Source: Pseudomonas sp. PDM04 (lineage in GTDB: Bacteria; Pseudomonadota; Gammaproteobacteria; Pseudomonadales; Pseudomonadaceae). From it: 64,000 nt of DNA. Shown piece after piece: positions 1 to 8,539 of this stretch. The notes beneath the pieces were generated by a model that was not told the DNA's origin, searched no databases, and worked only from the letters and a program-made list of their open reading frames with translations. How positions within the stretch are numbered: position 1 is the first letter of the stretch; each line of letters begins with the position of its first letter. A program made the position numbers and the translations under genes. Location of the stretch: contig NZ_JACVAI010000001.1 in NCBI RefSeq assembly GCF_014851765.1, positions 620,001 to 684,000 on the forward strand. Direction: 5' to 3'.

Positions 1-1139
1 TCTGCAAGCTTTTTTGCATTCTCTCCCATGCGACTTATTTCCGAACGGTTCTGGGAGAAATAACTGATTGCGTCTGCCAACTTCACCGGATTTTTGGGGG
101 GAACTGCTATACCCGTTTCATAATCCAGCAAGGTGTCGGGGCGAGGTTGACTGACTGCGGCGATGCATGGCACCCCCGAGAATGCCGCTTCAAAAACAGG
201 TCTGCCGGGTGCATCGAAATGAGACGGAAAACAAAGGACATCGATCCTTTCATATACGCTATGAATATCGATTGTAGGTCCAAACATATGAAAAATTTTC
301 TGGAGAGAGTACTGGGAAATAAGTGATTGAAGCTCCGCTTCCACATCCTGAGCGAAACCTGCCTTCTTAATTAACCAAGACTTCAGCCCGCCGCCCGTAC
401 GCGTGGAGCCACCAATAATCACGAACTGAACTTTTTCACCCCGCTCGATGACCACCCTTGCAGCCTCGAGCAAGTCAAATAGACCTTTTGAATGGTGCAA
501 GTTTCCGACAAAACCTATTTTTATCGAATCATTTGGAAGTTGATCCAGCCTGGAAATCACATGCTCATCGCGAACGTTAGCGCTTGAAGGCGTGAATGAG
601 TTTTGAATCACTGTCACGTCGAAATCAGATGGTAATGTGGAACGCACATTTTCATCGATAGCAATGATTTTATTTACACGAATATTGAGTTTTTTGAAAA
701 GCCATTGACAGCGCACCGACTTTGCATCAGCCCAGGTAAGTGACCGCACATGAACAATCACTGGGACCCTGAACAACAGTCGAGCCAGCAGCAGGGGGAA
801 TATTTCCGTCAATTCATTTACGTGAATGAGGTCAATGTCTTTCCAGCGACGCCGTGCCTGTACCAAGGAGAAAATAGTGAACGGCAGGTAGGAAAATTCC
901 CTCAAGAGAATCAGCCACCGGCTACCCCGATAGTGGCCATACAAGGTGTTATCGAAGCGAGTCAAGCCGACGGTTGCTATATGGTCTTTCGCCACTTTTC
1001 GATAAAAATTCAAGGCAGTGCCACGGACACATACAAAATATGGCTCGACGCCGCGAGTAGACAGCGTCCTTACAAGCTCAAAAAGGCTTCTGGAAGCCCC
1101 ACCAAATGGCCCTACTCCGTCAATGTAAAGAACCTTCAT
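1..1139 (-). CDS. Glycosyltransferase, family 4-like (3' end outside window)
   Basis: The reverse strand from an ATG at 1139 encodes at least 379 residues and is still open at the window edge, so the C-terminus is missing. The N-terminus reads MKVLYIDGVGPFGGASRSL, the GG-loop start typical of GT-B, GT4-type retaining glycosyltransferases. Around residue 205 there is GFVGNLHHSKG, the usual start of the nucleotide-sugar-binding Rossmann domain, followed by the acceptor-side helix region PGRPVFEAAFSGVP with the conserved glutamate. It probably adds one sugar to the lipid-linked O-unit on the cytoplasmic face. The frame is also open upstream to a stop near 1376, with an ATG at 1355 that would add 72 residues. 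No clear ribosome site separates the two starts. Donor and acceptor cannot be told from the sequence. Confidence 0.85.
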   Translation of the reverse strand, partial: MKVLYIDGVGPFGGASRSLFELVRTLSTRGVEPYFVCVRGTALNFYRKVAKDHIATVGLTRFDNTLYGHYRGSRWLILLREFSYLPFTIFSLVQARRRWKDIDLIHVNELTEIFPLLLARLLFRVPVIVHVRSLTWADAKSVRCQWLFKKLNIRVNKIIAIDENVRSTLPSDFDVTVIQNSFTPSSANVRDEHVISRLDQLPNDSIKIGFVGNLHHSKGLFDLLEAARVVIERGEKVQFVIIGGSTRTGGGLKSWLIKKAGFAQDVEAELQSLISQYSLQKIFHMFGPTIDIHSVYERIDVLCFPSHFDAPGRPVFEAAFSGVPCIAAVSQPRPDTLLDYETGIAVPPKNPVKLADAISYFSQNRSEISRMGENAKKLA

Positions 1140-1444
1140 CCTGAAAAACTCTGCGCCGACTTTAGAAAAAAACCTGGAAACAACATATCGTCCTCGGCTC
1201 AACCAGTTTGACAAGCATATTTGATCTGCGTTACTAGCGGCCTGCAGGAACCATTCTCTTGCCTGTGGACTTACACTGTAAAATGTCAGGCGATGTACAT
1301 CGAGCGACAGGATACCTGAAACAGCACAGCTTTCGTAGGCGCCGGAGGTATCCATCCATGCTGCTGTCGACGGCTAACGTGGCCATCACACCAAAGCCTC
1401 CGGCACTGCCCGAGCGAATTGACCCTTTCCCGCCCGTTATGCTC
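1140..1444. other. Spacer between polymerase and glycosyltransferase genes
   Basis: About 305 bases with no independent gene that I can support. On the minus strand the frame of the downstream glycosyltransferase stays open here for about 79 codons (from roughly 1373). This is either an N-terminal extension, a remnant of a lost gene, or chance. No convincing promoter or terminator was seen. Confidence 0.5.
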
Positions 1445-2530
1445 TCAAGAATGCCGACTGGGTAAGGAGGTGTCTATGTCGTCGTTCATTACCAAGGGCG
1501 TCGGTACAATCGACGGTCTCGATAGAACCAGGCACAGCAAGAAAAAAACCGGGTAAAAATATCGCGGTGCGTAAATGGGGCTCAGCACGAAGACTGCGCA
1601 GTAAATGACGGCTATGAACACTAAGTCATCCTTTAAACGCAACCTGCCTTTGAGCAATACCAGAGTAAAAACCAGGAAAGCCGCGACACAGTGTAATGTC
1701 ACGACAAAATCATTGTAGAAGTCAACCGGCGACAGAAGATGATCCGCTTTGAAAATCAGGCCGTACATCGCATGCAATGCTTTCGGCACGAAAATCAGGA
1801 AATACAAACCCTGATTCTGCAATCTTATAAACTGTGTATACAAACCAGACCCTTCGTTTTGCATACCTCCAATTTCCGCGATATCCGTAATGCCAGAAAA
1901 GTAACCCAGCATCAGCCTGTAAGCCAAAGACAGTGACAGCAAAAGGATTATCACATACCAACCTCTTCGATTGCGAAGAAAATTAATAGGGGAAAATGTT
2001 ACAAAAACCATTATTACGAAGATGGTTAATTGCCAACGAACAAACAATGAACACACCAAACAGAGCACAACATAACCTAGCTTTTTTCTACGCACCCAGG
2101 CGACCATGAAAGCCATTACCAACATCGAAATAATTTCTTTATTGATAGAAATCAAGCTAAAGAAGGTAATAGGACTCAAGAACAATAGAAAAATCACAAA
2201 CCCAAGACGAGCAGGTTCCTTTCCTTTACCCACCAGCTTTATCGACCAAAACAGAATAGAAATATTGACCATCAAAACCAGAAATCTGCTACCCCCTACA
2301 GCATCCAGAAGCAACAGTGGGCCAAGATAATTATTACCGATGGAGACCATTTCCGACAGAGAGTTGAAGCTATTTTCAAGATAGGCTTTCTCGTAGGTCA
2401 GAGAGTCTGCATAAAACTGAAAATCAATCAACCCATCCAGAGCATCACGCCCTGCAACGAAAAAAAATATTATCGCAAGGACAGCATACAGAAATACATA
2501 GATAGTTGACTTTTTGATATAGATTTTCAT
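1445..2530 (-). CDS. wzy: Wzy-like O-antigen polymerase (EpsG-type membrane protein)
   Basis: A 361-residue polytopic membrane protein with about ten hydrophobic segments, beginning with a short basic N-terminus and a membrane helix at residues 9-27. Its length, topology, low GC and place between flippase, sugar and transferase genes fit an O-unit polymerase joining undecaprenyl-linked repeats in the periplasm. Polymerases of this class share little sequence, so the call rests on topology, the EpsG-like pattern (early FYADSLTYEKAY loop, late RYFYPVFFLL helix) and context. A large hydrophilic stretch around residues 200-240 could be the periplasmic loop. The gene begins 58 bases after the capsule-like transferase gene in the same direction. 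An O-antigen ligase is the main alternative. Confidence 0.7.
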   Translation of the reverse strand: MKIYIKKSTIYVFLYAVLAIIFFFVAGRDALDGLIDFQFYADSLTYEKAYLENSFNSLSEMVSIGNNYLGPLLLLDAVGGSRFLVLMVNISILFWSIKLVGKGKEPARLGFVIFLLFLSPITFFSLISINKEIISMLVMAFMVAWVRRKKLGYVVLCLVCSLFVRWQLTIFVIMVFVTFSPINFLRNRRGWYVIILLLSLSLAYRLMLGYFSGITDIAEIGGMQNEGSGLYTQFIRLQNQGLYFLIFVPKALHAMYGLIFKADHLLSPVDFYNDFVVTLHCVAAFLVFTLVLLKGRLRLKDDLVFIAVIYCAVFVLSPIYAPRYFYPVFFLLCLVLSRPSIVPTPLVMNDDIDTSLPSRHS

Positions 2531-2588
2531 ATCGATGTCCCCTCGACACGAATCATGGATACCGACACTGCTCAGATAGGTTATGAAA

Positions 2589-3872
2589 CTAGCGTGCTAT
2601 CGAGCAATTCAGAATATTATCTACCCAAGACTCTGCGGTGCTTTCACCGGTGTCTACGACGGGGAACATCTTTCCTACATTCAACTTCTCTTCAATCCAC
2701 AACTCAATAGCCTGAGCTCTTTGTGGAACTATAGTCGCAATACCTGCATTTCGTTCATACTCGTATAAATTGTCTATACATCCCCCCTTGTTCAAGAAGG
2801 GATTGAGCAACGCAGACGAAATGCCGAACCACGACGCCTCGATCACCACTGTGCTCATGTCCGTAATATGCAGATCAACCTGAGACAACAGGAGTGGGAG
2901 CGGCATTGTGCTCGCCCTGTGCCACTCAACCGTCATGCCTGAAAACTCGGAAGACAAATACCGTTCGCAAGCGTCCCCTTCTTCACCCCTCAATTGGACA
3001 GGGTGGAGTCTTAACAACCAGTTGTACGTACCGCTGGTTGACTTGATAACCGACTCCAAGGCGTGGCACATCACCTTATTAAAGCTCTCTTCGGGGTAAT
3101 AATGGATGTGCAATCCCCATTGGAGCGCCACGAGCAGCACAGGTTTATCATCCTGAAATATTCTTCCATACTCATTTTTGGCCGCTTGAACCAAAAGGTC
3201 TTCTGCCCTTGCGTTTTTGAAACGCTGAAACCATGGATGGCCTACCACCGTCACTGAGGCACCTTTATCGGGAGCCCAAGCTCGTAATACATTTGCACTT
3301 GGGTGGTCCCAACACAGGAAACCATGAGGCAAATCCGACGCAGCAACTGACTTGGCTAATAACTCTCCGTACCAGGGATCATCCTTATCCAGGACGCCGT
3401 GTTGGTAATCATAAACAGGAATACCCATCTCTCGGCATGCTCGACACAAGGCAGGTTCAGGCTGAATTCCAATAACCAATCTCGGTTTGACAGCTGCAAG
3501 AATTTTTAGCCACACCTTCGCTCTTTGTAACGCAACCCAGTCGCCCTGTTTCTTGCTACCACATAGCTTAGCGAGAATTCGCCCTGTCAGCGCGATCCAG
3601 ATAAATGCTCGATTAAACGCAACGGGGGAGTTATACGCCTGATCCCCGGTCAATCTACTATAAGGAGCGGCTACCGATTGAACACCAATTCCTCGAGAAA
3701 GGCAGATATCCACTAGGGTGTCAATTATGGGGGAATAGCCCTTCCCATTATAATGGTACCCGCAACTCGCATCATGACGAACAACCAATACGTCAGATAT
3801 TTTCAGTTCTTTCCAACCACTTCTGGAGAACAGGGCGGATAGCGAAATACGCATTTTTGAAAAGGTATTCAT
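2589..3872 (-). CDS. Capsule/sialyl-type GT-B transferase-like protein
   Basis: A 427-residue soluble protein starting at the ATG at 3872, which overlaps the stop of the cytidylyltransferase gene as TAATG. An upstream in-frame start at 3902 is less likely. I do not recognise an exact family. The protein has features seen in capsule polysaccharide and CDP-glycerol-phosphotransferase-like GT-B enzymes: a YQHGVLDKDDPWYGE loop near the middle, VVGHPWF, LRLHPVQLRG, and a C-terminal DMSTVVIEASWFG motif with an acidic/serine pocket. Translational coupling to the CMP-sugar synthetase suggests that it uses the CMP-activated nonulosonic acid, but that is inference. No membrane segment or signal peptide is present. 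Confidence 0.6.
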   Translation of the reverse strand: MNTFSKMRISLSALFSRSGWKELKISDVLVVRHDASCGYHYNGKGYSPIIDTLVDICLSRGIGVQSVAAPYSRLTGDQAYNSPVAFNRAFIWIALTGRILAKLCGSKKQGDWVALQRAKVWLKILAAVKPRLVIGIQPEPALCRACREMGIPVYDYQHGVLDKDDPWYGELLAKSVAASDLPHGFLCWDHPSANVLRAWAPDKGASVTVVGHPWFQRFKNARAEDLLVQAAKNEYGRIFQDDKPVLLVALQWGLHIHYYPEESFNKVMCHALESVIKSTSGTYNWLLRLHPVQLRGEEGDACERYLSSEFSGMTVEWHRASTMPLPLLLSQVDLHITDMSTVVIEASWFGISSALLNPFLNKGGCIDNLYEYERNAGIATIVPQRAQAIELWIEEKLNVGKMFPVVDTGESTAESWVDNILNCSIAR

Positions 3873-4579
3873 TAAATGCGCTCTGCCATAAGCGTTTCGC
3901 AAACTTTGAAATCAATATGGTTATCAATGTCGACCGACTGCTCGGCGCCCATGATATAGGCAACGCTGTTGGTAATGAAAAATCCCTTTTCGCGAACAAA
4001 GTCCTCAGTGTTTGCCAAATAGATAGATCCATTTAAACGATAATAATCAGGGAGGTCCTGGCTGCGCCGATTGAGCAACTCCGGGCGCAAAAAATCAGCC
4101 ATGCTTCCTTCCGCTCCCAGTACATTGCTCCACAAGGGAGAATGCTCACATAGACAGACGCTAATGACACTGGAGGCGTTTGTATCCTCCATCAACTGAA
4201 GCGCTTCACGAATATTCGCGGCGCACCGTAGAGGCGAAGTGGGTTGAAGAAGCATCAGTTTTTTCGGACTGATACCTTCTGCGTCGAGAGAGTCCAACGT
4301 GTGTATCAAGACATCAAACGTGGAAGCAGTGTCTGACGCAAGAAACTCGGGACGCCTCAGCGTTTTGACGCCTGACCGCTCACCTTCTGCAAGGATTGCA
4401 TCATCGTCGCTGGTGACGACAATCAGGTCACTGACCTTGCTCTCCAAAGCCGCTTCCAGTGTCCAGCGGATCAAAGGCTTGCCTTGCATCTCCATGAGGT
4501 TTTTCCCGGGGAGACGTTTACTCCCCCCGCGAGCAGGCACGACGATCAAGAGGTCCGCATTGCTTTGTACGTTATCCAT
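3872..4579 (-). CDS. legF: CMP-legionaminate synthetase (acylneuraminate cytidylyltransferase family)
   Basis: A 235-residue protein. The ATG at 4579 lies inside the last codons of legX (8-base overlap) and puts the nucleotide-binding signature VPARGGSKRLPGKNL at residues 14-28, as in NeuA/LegF/PseF enzymes. Other family marks are VTSDDDAIL, LLQPTSPLR and the late SVDIDNHIDF with metal-binding aspartates. The reaction is CTP plus nonulosonic acid to the CMP-sugar and pyrophosphate, in the cytoplasm. Surrounding legB, legC, legG, legI and legX genes favour legionaminic acid over N-acetylneuraminic or pseudaminic acid. The 259-residue frame from 4651 is an overextended start. Confidence 0.88.
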   Translation of the reverse strand: MDNVQSNADLLIVVPARGGSKRLPGKNLMEMQGKPLIRWTLEAALESKVSDLIVVTSDDDAILAEGERSGVKTLRRPEFLASDTASTFDVLIHTLDSLDAEGISPKKLMLLQPTSPLRCAANIREALQLMEDTNASSVISVCLCEHSPLWSNVLGAEGSMADFLRPELLNRRSQDLPDYYRLNGSIYLANTEDFVREKGFFITNSVAYIMGAEQSVDIDNHIDFKVCETLMAERI

Positions 4580-5627
4580 TGAAGAGCCCGGAGATGTCGG
4601 ATTGTGCACGCTGAAAATCTTCCATCCGCCCAATATCCAACCAGTACTCATGCACAGGAAACATGTTTACTTCCTTTCCTTTGCCGATCTGTTGTTCCAG
4701 TAGGGTTGGCATATCTATTCGCGTTCCAGGCTTGACACTTTTAACCAGTTCTGGGGAGAGCAAGTAGATACCTGCATTAATAAAAAATCGATGCACAGGC
4801 TTTTCGATCATTGAAAGGATTCGATGACCTTCGCTCTGAATCACGCCGTAGGGAATACATTGTTCGTATTCCCGGACACACATCGTCGCTACCCCAGCAT
4901 TTTCCTGATGGAACTCCAGCAGGTTCTGGAAATTGAGGGTAGTCAACAGATCACCATTCATCATGAACGTCGGCAAGCTGATTTCATCATGTGGCAATAA
5001 TCCCAGCGCGCCTCCGGTACCCAGCGGTTCCTCTTCGTGAACGTAACGAATGCTCACGCCCCAACGACTGCCATCTCCGAAATAATCGCGAATCATTTCT
5101 GGCATGTAATGGGTAGATACGAAAAACCGGTGGAAGCCGGCGCTTATAAAACTTTCCAGGATCAATTCTAGAATGGGTTTATCGCCAACCTTCAGCAGGG
5201 GTTTAGGGCAATGTTGAGTCAACGGTCGCAAGCGCGAACCGAAACCTCCCGCCATCAGAAATACAGGATTATCGTGCTGTTTCTTGTGCAAAATTCCATG
5301 GAGGGTTTCCAGACCGACAACGCGATGTGAGGCATCGACAACCGGTAGTTGCAGCAATTGATGCTTTTCCATTACCGCCAGAATACGCTCTTTGCTCCAG
5401 CCCCGTTCAACGGTCTGCGGCGATGCGCACATGACATGATGCACCTGGATGTCCAACGGTTGATGTTTGAGCAAGCTGCGTCGCACGTCTCCGTCAGTCA
5501 GGGTCCCCAGCAGGCGGCGGTCATTATCCACAACCAGAACAATGCGCAAGCCCTCGCGATCTAGCGTCGCGACAGCATCCTCGAGGGATGTTTCCGGGCT
5601 CACGAGTACTGATTCCCATTGCTGCAT
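4572..5627 (-). CDS. legX: CBS-domain sugar-1-phosphate nucleotidyltransferase (PtmE/LegX type)
   Basis: A 351-residue two-part protein. Residues 1-115 form a CBS-domain pair (LVVDNDRRLLGTLTDGD and LLQLPVVDASHRVVG). Residues 121-351 form a nucleotidyltransferase with the pyrophosphorylase signature FLMAGGFGSRLRPLT at 123-137, then KPLLKVGDKP and a late DIG. The same architecture occurs in Campylobacter PtmE, which makes GDP-glucosamine for the GDP-sugar route to legionaminic acid. It is known that this route uses a GDP-linked precursor for LegB. That this protein does so is inference from architecture and neighbours. The CBS pair may bind adenosyl nucleotides and regulate activity. It overlaps legF by 8 bases and follows legH by 9. 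Confidence 0.85.
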   Translation of the reverse strand: MQQWESVLVSPETSLEDAVATLDREGLRIVLVVDNDRRLLGTLTDGDVRRSLLKHQPLDIQVHHVMCASPQTVERGWSKERILAVMEKHQLLQLPVVDASHRVVGLETLHGILHKKQHDNPVFLMAGGFGSRLRPLTQHCPKPLLKVGDKPILELILESFISAGFHRFFVSTHYMPEMIRDYFGDGSRWGVSIRYVHEEEPLGTGGALGLLPHDEISLPTFMMNGDLLTTLNFQNLLEFHQENAGVATMCVREYEQCIPYGVIQSEGHRILSMIEKPVHRFFINAGIYLLSPELVKSVKPGTRIDMPTLLEQQIGKGKEVNMFPVHEYWLDIGRMEDFQRAQSDISGLFNG

Positions 5628-5636
5628 AAATTACTC

Positions 5637-6296
5637 CTAGTCTTCCTTCGGTGCTTCTTTCTTGCGCCCCGAAGGACCTAACAAAACATGCCGTGCTTCA
5701 AGATTTCTGCTCAGGGTAGCACCCGCTCCGACAACTGCTTCCATTCCAACTTTCAGCCCCTGAATGACAGTGGCACCACTACCAATGAATGCCCTGCCCT
5801 CGACCTGCACACCACCGCAGAGCGTGGCGCCTGGTGCGACATGGACATCCTCACCCAACCGGCAATCGTGATCGATTCCGGCGCGGGTGTTGATGATGGA
5901 ATTAGCACCTATGACCACATCTGCTTGAATCACTGCACCCGCCATGATCTGGACGCCTTCGTGAAGGATCGCACTCTGGTCTACCCATGCCGTTGGATGC
6001 ACGAGGACCGGAAAGCGAAACCCCTGCTGCTTGAGACGCTGAAAGATACTCCGTCGCCCCGTGCCGCCAACCAGTTGCCCAAGACCGTTGACCAGTTCGA
6101 TCGACCGTGGGTCAAGCGCTTCAAGTGCGTTGTCACCACCGAGAACCGAAATTCCGCGCCACTCTTCGATTCCCTGGTCTGCCAGCGCTGGATCACATAC
6201 CCCCAGCACTTCAAAACCAACCGACTGGACGAGCGCCAGGAGAACCTTGGCATGTCCACCGGCCCCCAAGATCACCAAAGGCTTATGACCGTTCAA
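5637..6296 (-). CDS. legH: NeuD/LegH-type sugar N-acetyltransferase
   Basis: A 219-residue protein with an N-terminal PglD-like Rossmann domain (LVILGAGGHAKVLLALV, residues 7-23) and a C-terminal left-handed beta-helix of hexapeptide repeats (about 95-205), ending in VHVAPGATLCGG and IGSGATVIQG. The likely catalytic histidine is in AGIDHDCRLG. Such enzymes use acetyl-CoA; in the legionaminic pathway LegH acetylates the 4-amino group made by LegC. The start is a TTG at 6296 forming a TTGA overlap with the legI stop. No ATG lies in a sensible position. The family also contains O-acetyltransferases of sialic acid (NeuD), so the acetylated atom is inferred from context. Confidence 0.8.
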   Translation of the reverse strand: MNGHKPLVILGAGGHAKVLLALVQSVGFEVLGVCDPALADQGIEEWRGISVLGGDNALEALDPRSIELVNGLGQLVGGTGRRSIFQRLKQQGFRFPVLVHPTAWVDQSAILHEGVQIMAGAVIQADVVIGANSIINTRAGIDHDCRLGEDVHVAPGATLCGGVQVEGRAFIGSGATVIQGLKVGMEAVVGAGATLSRNLEARHVLLGPSGRKKEAPKED

Positions 6297-7381
6297 GGTT
6301 CAATATTCTCGCCGACGGAATAAGATCTCGAGGCGCGCGAACCGACCAACTCCCACAAAGCCGTAGGTGCCATGCCCTGCCCGCTTCTCGCAGTAGTCAA
6401 GTGCTCGCGGGTCAATATTTCGTCTTGTTCAATCTGGCGAGCCGCCACTACTTGTTGGCGAGCAGCCCTACGAGTGTCCCACTCACTTTCCTGTGGGGCC
6501 TTGACTCCATCTCCAAGCGCCTGCTGCAAAGCACGAATGTCCGAAACCATTGCCTTGAGTTCATGGGGTTCGAGGGATGCCAGATGATCCGGCCCCGGCA
6601 TTGACCTGTCGAGCGTGAAATGTTTCTCGATAATTCGTGCACCACGGGCTACAGCAGCGATCGAAATCAGGCTGCCCTCCGTGTGATCCGAATAACCGAC
6701 CTCTAGCCCGAATGCAGAGGCGAGCGTATCCATCGCCCTGAGGTTTACTTCTCCCCAGGGTGTCGGATACTGGGAGGTGCAATGAAGCAATGCCACATGC
6801 CCGATCAGTCTTTGGCGCCCTTCACGGCTACCCCAGTAGCGCCAAACTTCGTCCATGTTCTTTGGTTCGTCAGTAAATGCAAGAGCATGCGTAACAATAG
6901 CGAGCGCCTGTTCCACTTCCGCAAGGGTAGCCATGCCCGTCGAGAGGACCAGTTTTTTCCCGGTGCTTGCGAACTTCCATAATAAAGGACCGTTGGTCAG
7001 TTCGCCCGACGGTACTTTGAACAGAGGCATTCCCAGCGTGTTGAGAAAGTCCAGGCTATCGGTGTCGAACGCCGTCGAAAGAAAGTCAATCCCTTTCGCT
7101 TCAGCATAACTTTTCAACTCGGCATGCCACTCTCTTGGCAATTCGAGCTTCTTCAGCATCGACAGTTGGCTTTCAGCCTCATCTGTACTTTTTTTCTGAT
7201 AGGCCGCTTTAGCCACGCTGCTGGAGGCAAGTTTTGAGGCGTCAAATGTTTGAAACTTGACAGCGTCCGCGCCGGCGTCCGCCGCTGCATCTACCAATGC
7301 AAAAGCCAAAGCCCGGTCACCATTATGATTCACGCCGGCTTCGGCGATGATGTACACCCTATCTGTATCGGTCTGCTTCAT
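6293..7381 (-). CDS. legI: N,N'-diacetyllegionaminate synthase (NeuB family)
   Basis: A 362-residue NeuB-type synthase. Residues 10-20 read YIIAEAGVNHN, then a TIM barrel with DAVKFQTF, VGYSDHT and IEKHFTLD, whose acidic and histidine residues bind the metal and phosphoenolpyruvate. A C-terminal SAF/antifreeze-like domain follows (about 300-362). It condenses phosphoenolpyruvate with the six-carbon 2,4-diacetamido sugar to give the nine-carbon nonulosonic acid. A glucosamine-derived ManNAc substrate (sialic acid) cannot be excluded from this protein alone, but the adjacent LegB/LegC/LegG genes point to legionaminic acid. Four-base overlap with legH; three bases after legG. Confidence 0.9.
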   Translation of the reverse strand: MKQTDTDRVYIIAEAGVNHNGDRALAFALVDAAADAGADAVKFQTFDASKLASSSVAKAAYQKKSTDEAESQLSMLKKLELPREWHAELKSYAEAKGIDFLSTAFDTDSLDFLNTLGMPLFKVPSGELTNGPLLWKFASTGKKLVLSTGMATLAEVEQALAIVTHALAFTDEPKNMDEVWRYWGSREGRQRLIGHVALLHCTSQYPTPWGEVNLRAMDTLASAFGLEVGYSDHTEGSLISIAAVARGARIIEKHFTLDRSMPGPDHLASLEPHELKAMVSDIRALQQALGDGVKAPQESEWDTRRAARQQVVAARQIEQDEILTREHLTTARSGQGMAPTALWELVGSRASRSYSVGENIEP

Positions 7382-7384
7382 GAA

Positions 7385-8539
7385 TCAACTCAAATCATGG
7401 AATGATTTATGGGATGCACCGTCGTAACTGTTCAGGACCGCCAGGACAGCTTCACAGGCGTTACCCCGTCCATAGGGATTGACTGTCGTTTTACATGCAT
7501 TGGCAAATTCAGCCGTAAGCACAGTACGAAGCGCCTGCTCGATCGAATCGCGGCTGGGTTCGCAATGCAACACCGAATCGGCAGCCAATCTCCCCTTCTG
7601 ACGTACACCAATGTCCACCGTTGGAATACCGAAAGCCGGCACCTCAATGATCCCGCTCGAAGAATTACCTACTACCGCAGACGCCATGGATATCGCGGAC
7701 AAGTAACGCCTAAAGCCCAACGATGGTATGGCCAGCACTCGCTTTGGCCGGGCCTGTGCGTAGGCTTCCAGCAGGGGAATGATAGCTCGCCCTCCATTAT
7801 CGGCATTTGGATAGGTAAAAATGACCTGGTAGCCGGGAAACATATCCAGCGCCTCTGTAAGCGCTACAAAAGTTTCTTGAGGACCTTCTTCCATCACCGT
7901 GACCGGATGATAGGTGACGACCAGATAGGGCGAATGCAGGTCAAATCCAAGACTCTCTCGCAGGGCCTCAATGCTCATTTTCGGCGAGCGCACTAAATGA
8001 TCGATTCCCACCGCGCCGACGTTGAAGACACGCTCAGGAGACTCGCCCATTTGGATGACACGATTTCGGTATGTCTCAGTCGCTACGAAGTGTAGGTAGG
8101 ACATTTTGGTAATGGCATGTCGAATTGCATCGTCATAAGCGCCTTCGGTAATTTCACCACCATGAAGATGTGCTATAGGAATGCGCATAACCAAAGCAGC
8201 CTGCGCAATTGCCAACGCCTCGAAACGGTCACCGAGAATTACGAGCAAATCCGGGCGCAGGCGATCAAGAGCATCGGCAAAACCCAAAGTGCCAACGCCC
8301 ATCGATTTGACGATACCGACGGCAGAGTCTGAAGAAAGCAGCATCTCTACCTTGGCGTCGATATCAAAGCCGTCCTCTACAATCTGGCGCCAGGTTTCTC
8401 CGAACTCGGGGGAAAGATGCATTCCACTGGCGATGACTTGTAGCTGAAACTCACTGCTCGACTGGAGATCCTTCATCAACCAGTAGAGCAATCCGTACTC
8501 TGCTCTCGACCCGGTAAATACTGCGACAGTGCGTTTCAC
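7385..8539 (-). CDS. legG: Hydrolysing NDP-sugar 2-epimerase (NeuC/LegG)
   Basis: A 384-residue GT-B fold enzyme of the UDP-GlcNAc 2-epimerase family, hydrolysing subgroup. It starts VAVFTGSRAEYGLL, keeps LLVILGDRFEALA, AHLHGGEITEGAYDDAIRHA and the C-terminal GNSSSGIIEVPAFG nucleotide-binding loop. Enzymes of this subgroup invert C2 and release the nucleotide, giving the free sugar that LegI condenses. The TGSRAEY start separates it from the non-hydrolysing WecB/WbpI group. The start is GTG at 8539, overlapping the legC stop as GTGA. Its substrate is inferred to be the GDP- or UDP-2,4-diacetamido-trideoxy sugar made by LegB-LegC-LegH. Confidence 0.88.
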   Translation of the reverse strand: MKRTVAVFTGSRAEYGLLYWLMKDLQSSSEFQLQVIASGMHLSPEFGETWRQIVEDGFDIDAKVEMLLSSDSAVGIVKSMGVGTLGFADALDRLRPDLLVILGDRFEALAIAQAALVMRIPIAHLHGGEITEGAYDDAIRHAITKMSYLHFVATETYRNRVIQMGESPERVFNVGAVGIDHLVRSPKMSIEALRESLGFDLHSPYLVVTYHPVTVMEEGPQETFVALTEALDMFPGYQVIFTYPNADNGGRAIIPLLEAYAQARPKRVLAIPSLGFRRYLSAISMASAVVGNSSSGIIEVPAFGIPTVDIGVRQKGRLAADSVLHCEPSRDSIEQALRTVLTAEFANACKTTVNPYGRGNACEAVLAVLNSYDGASHKSFHDLS

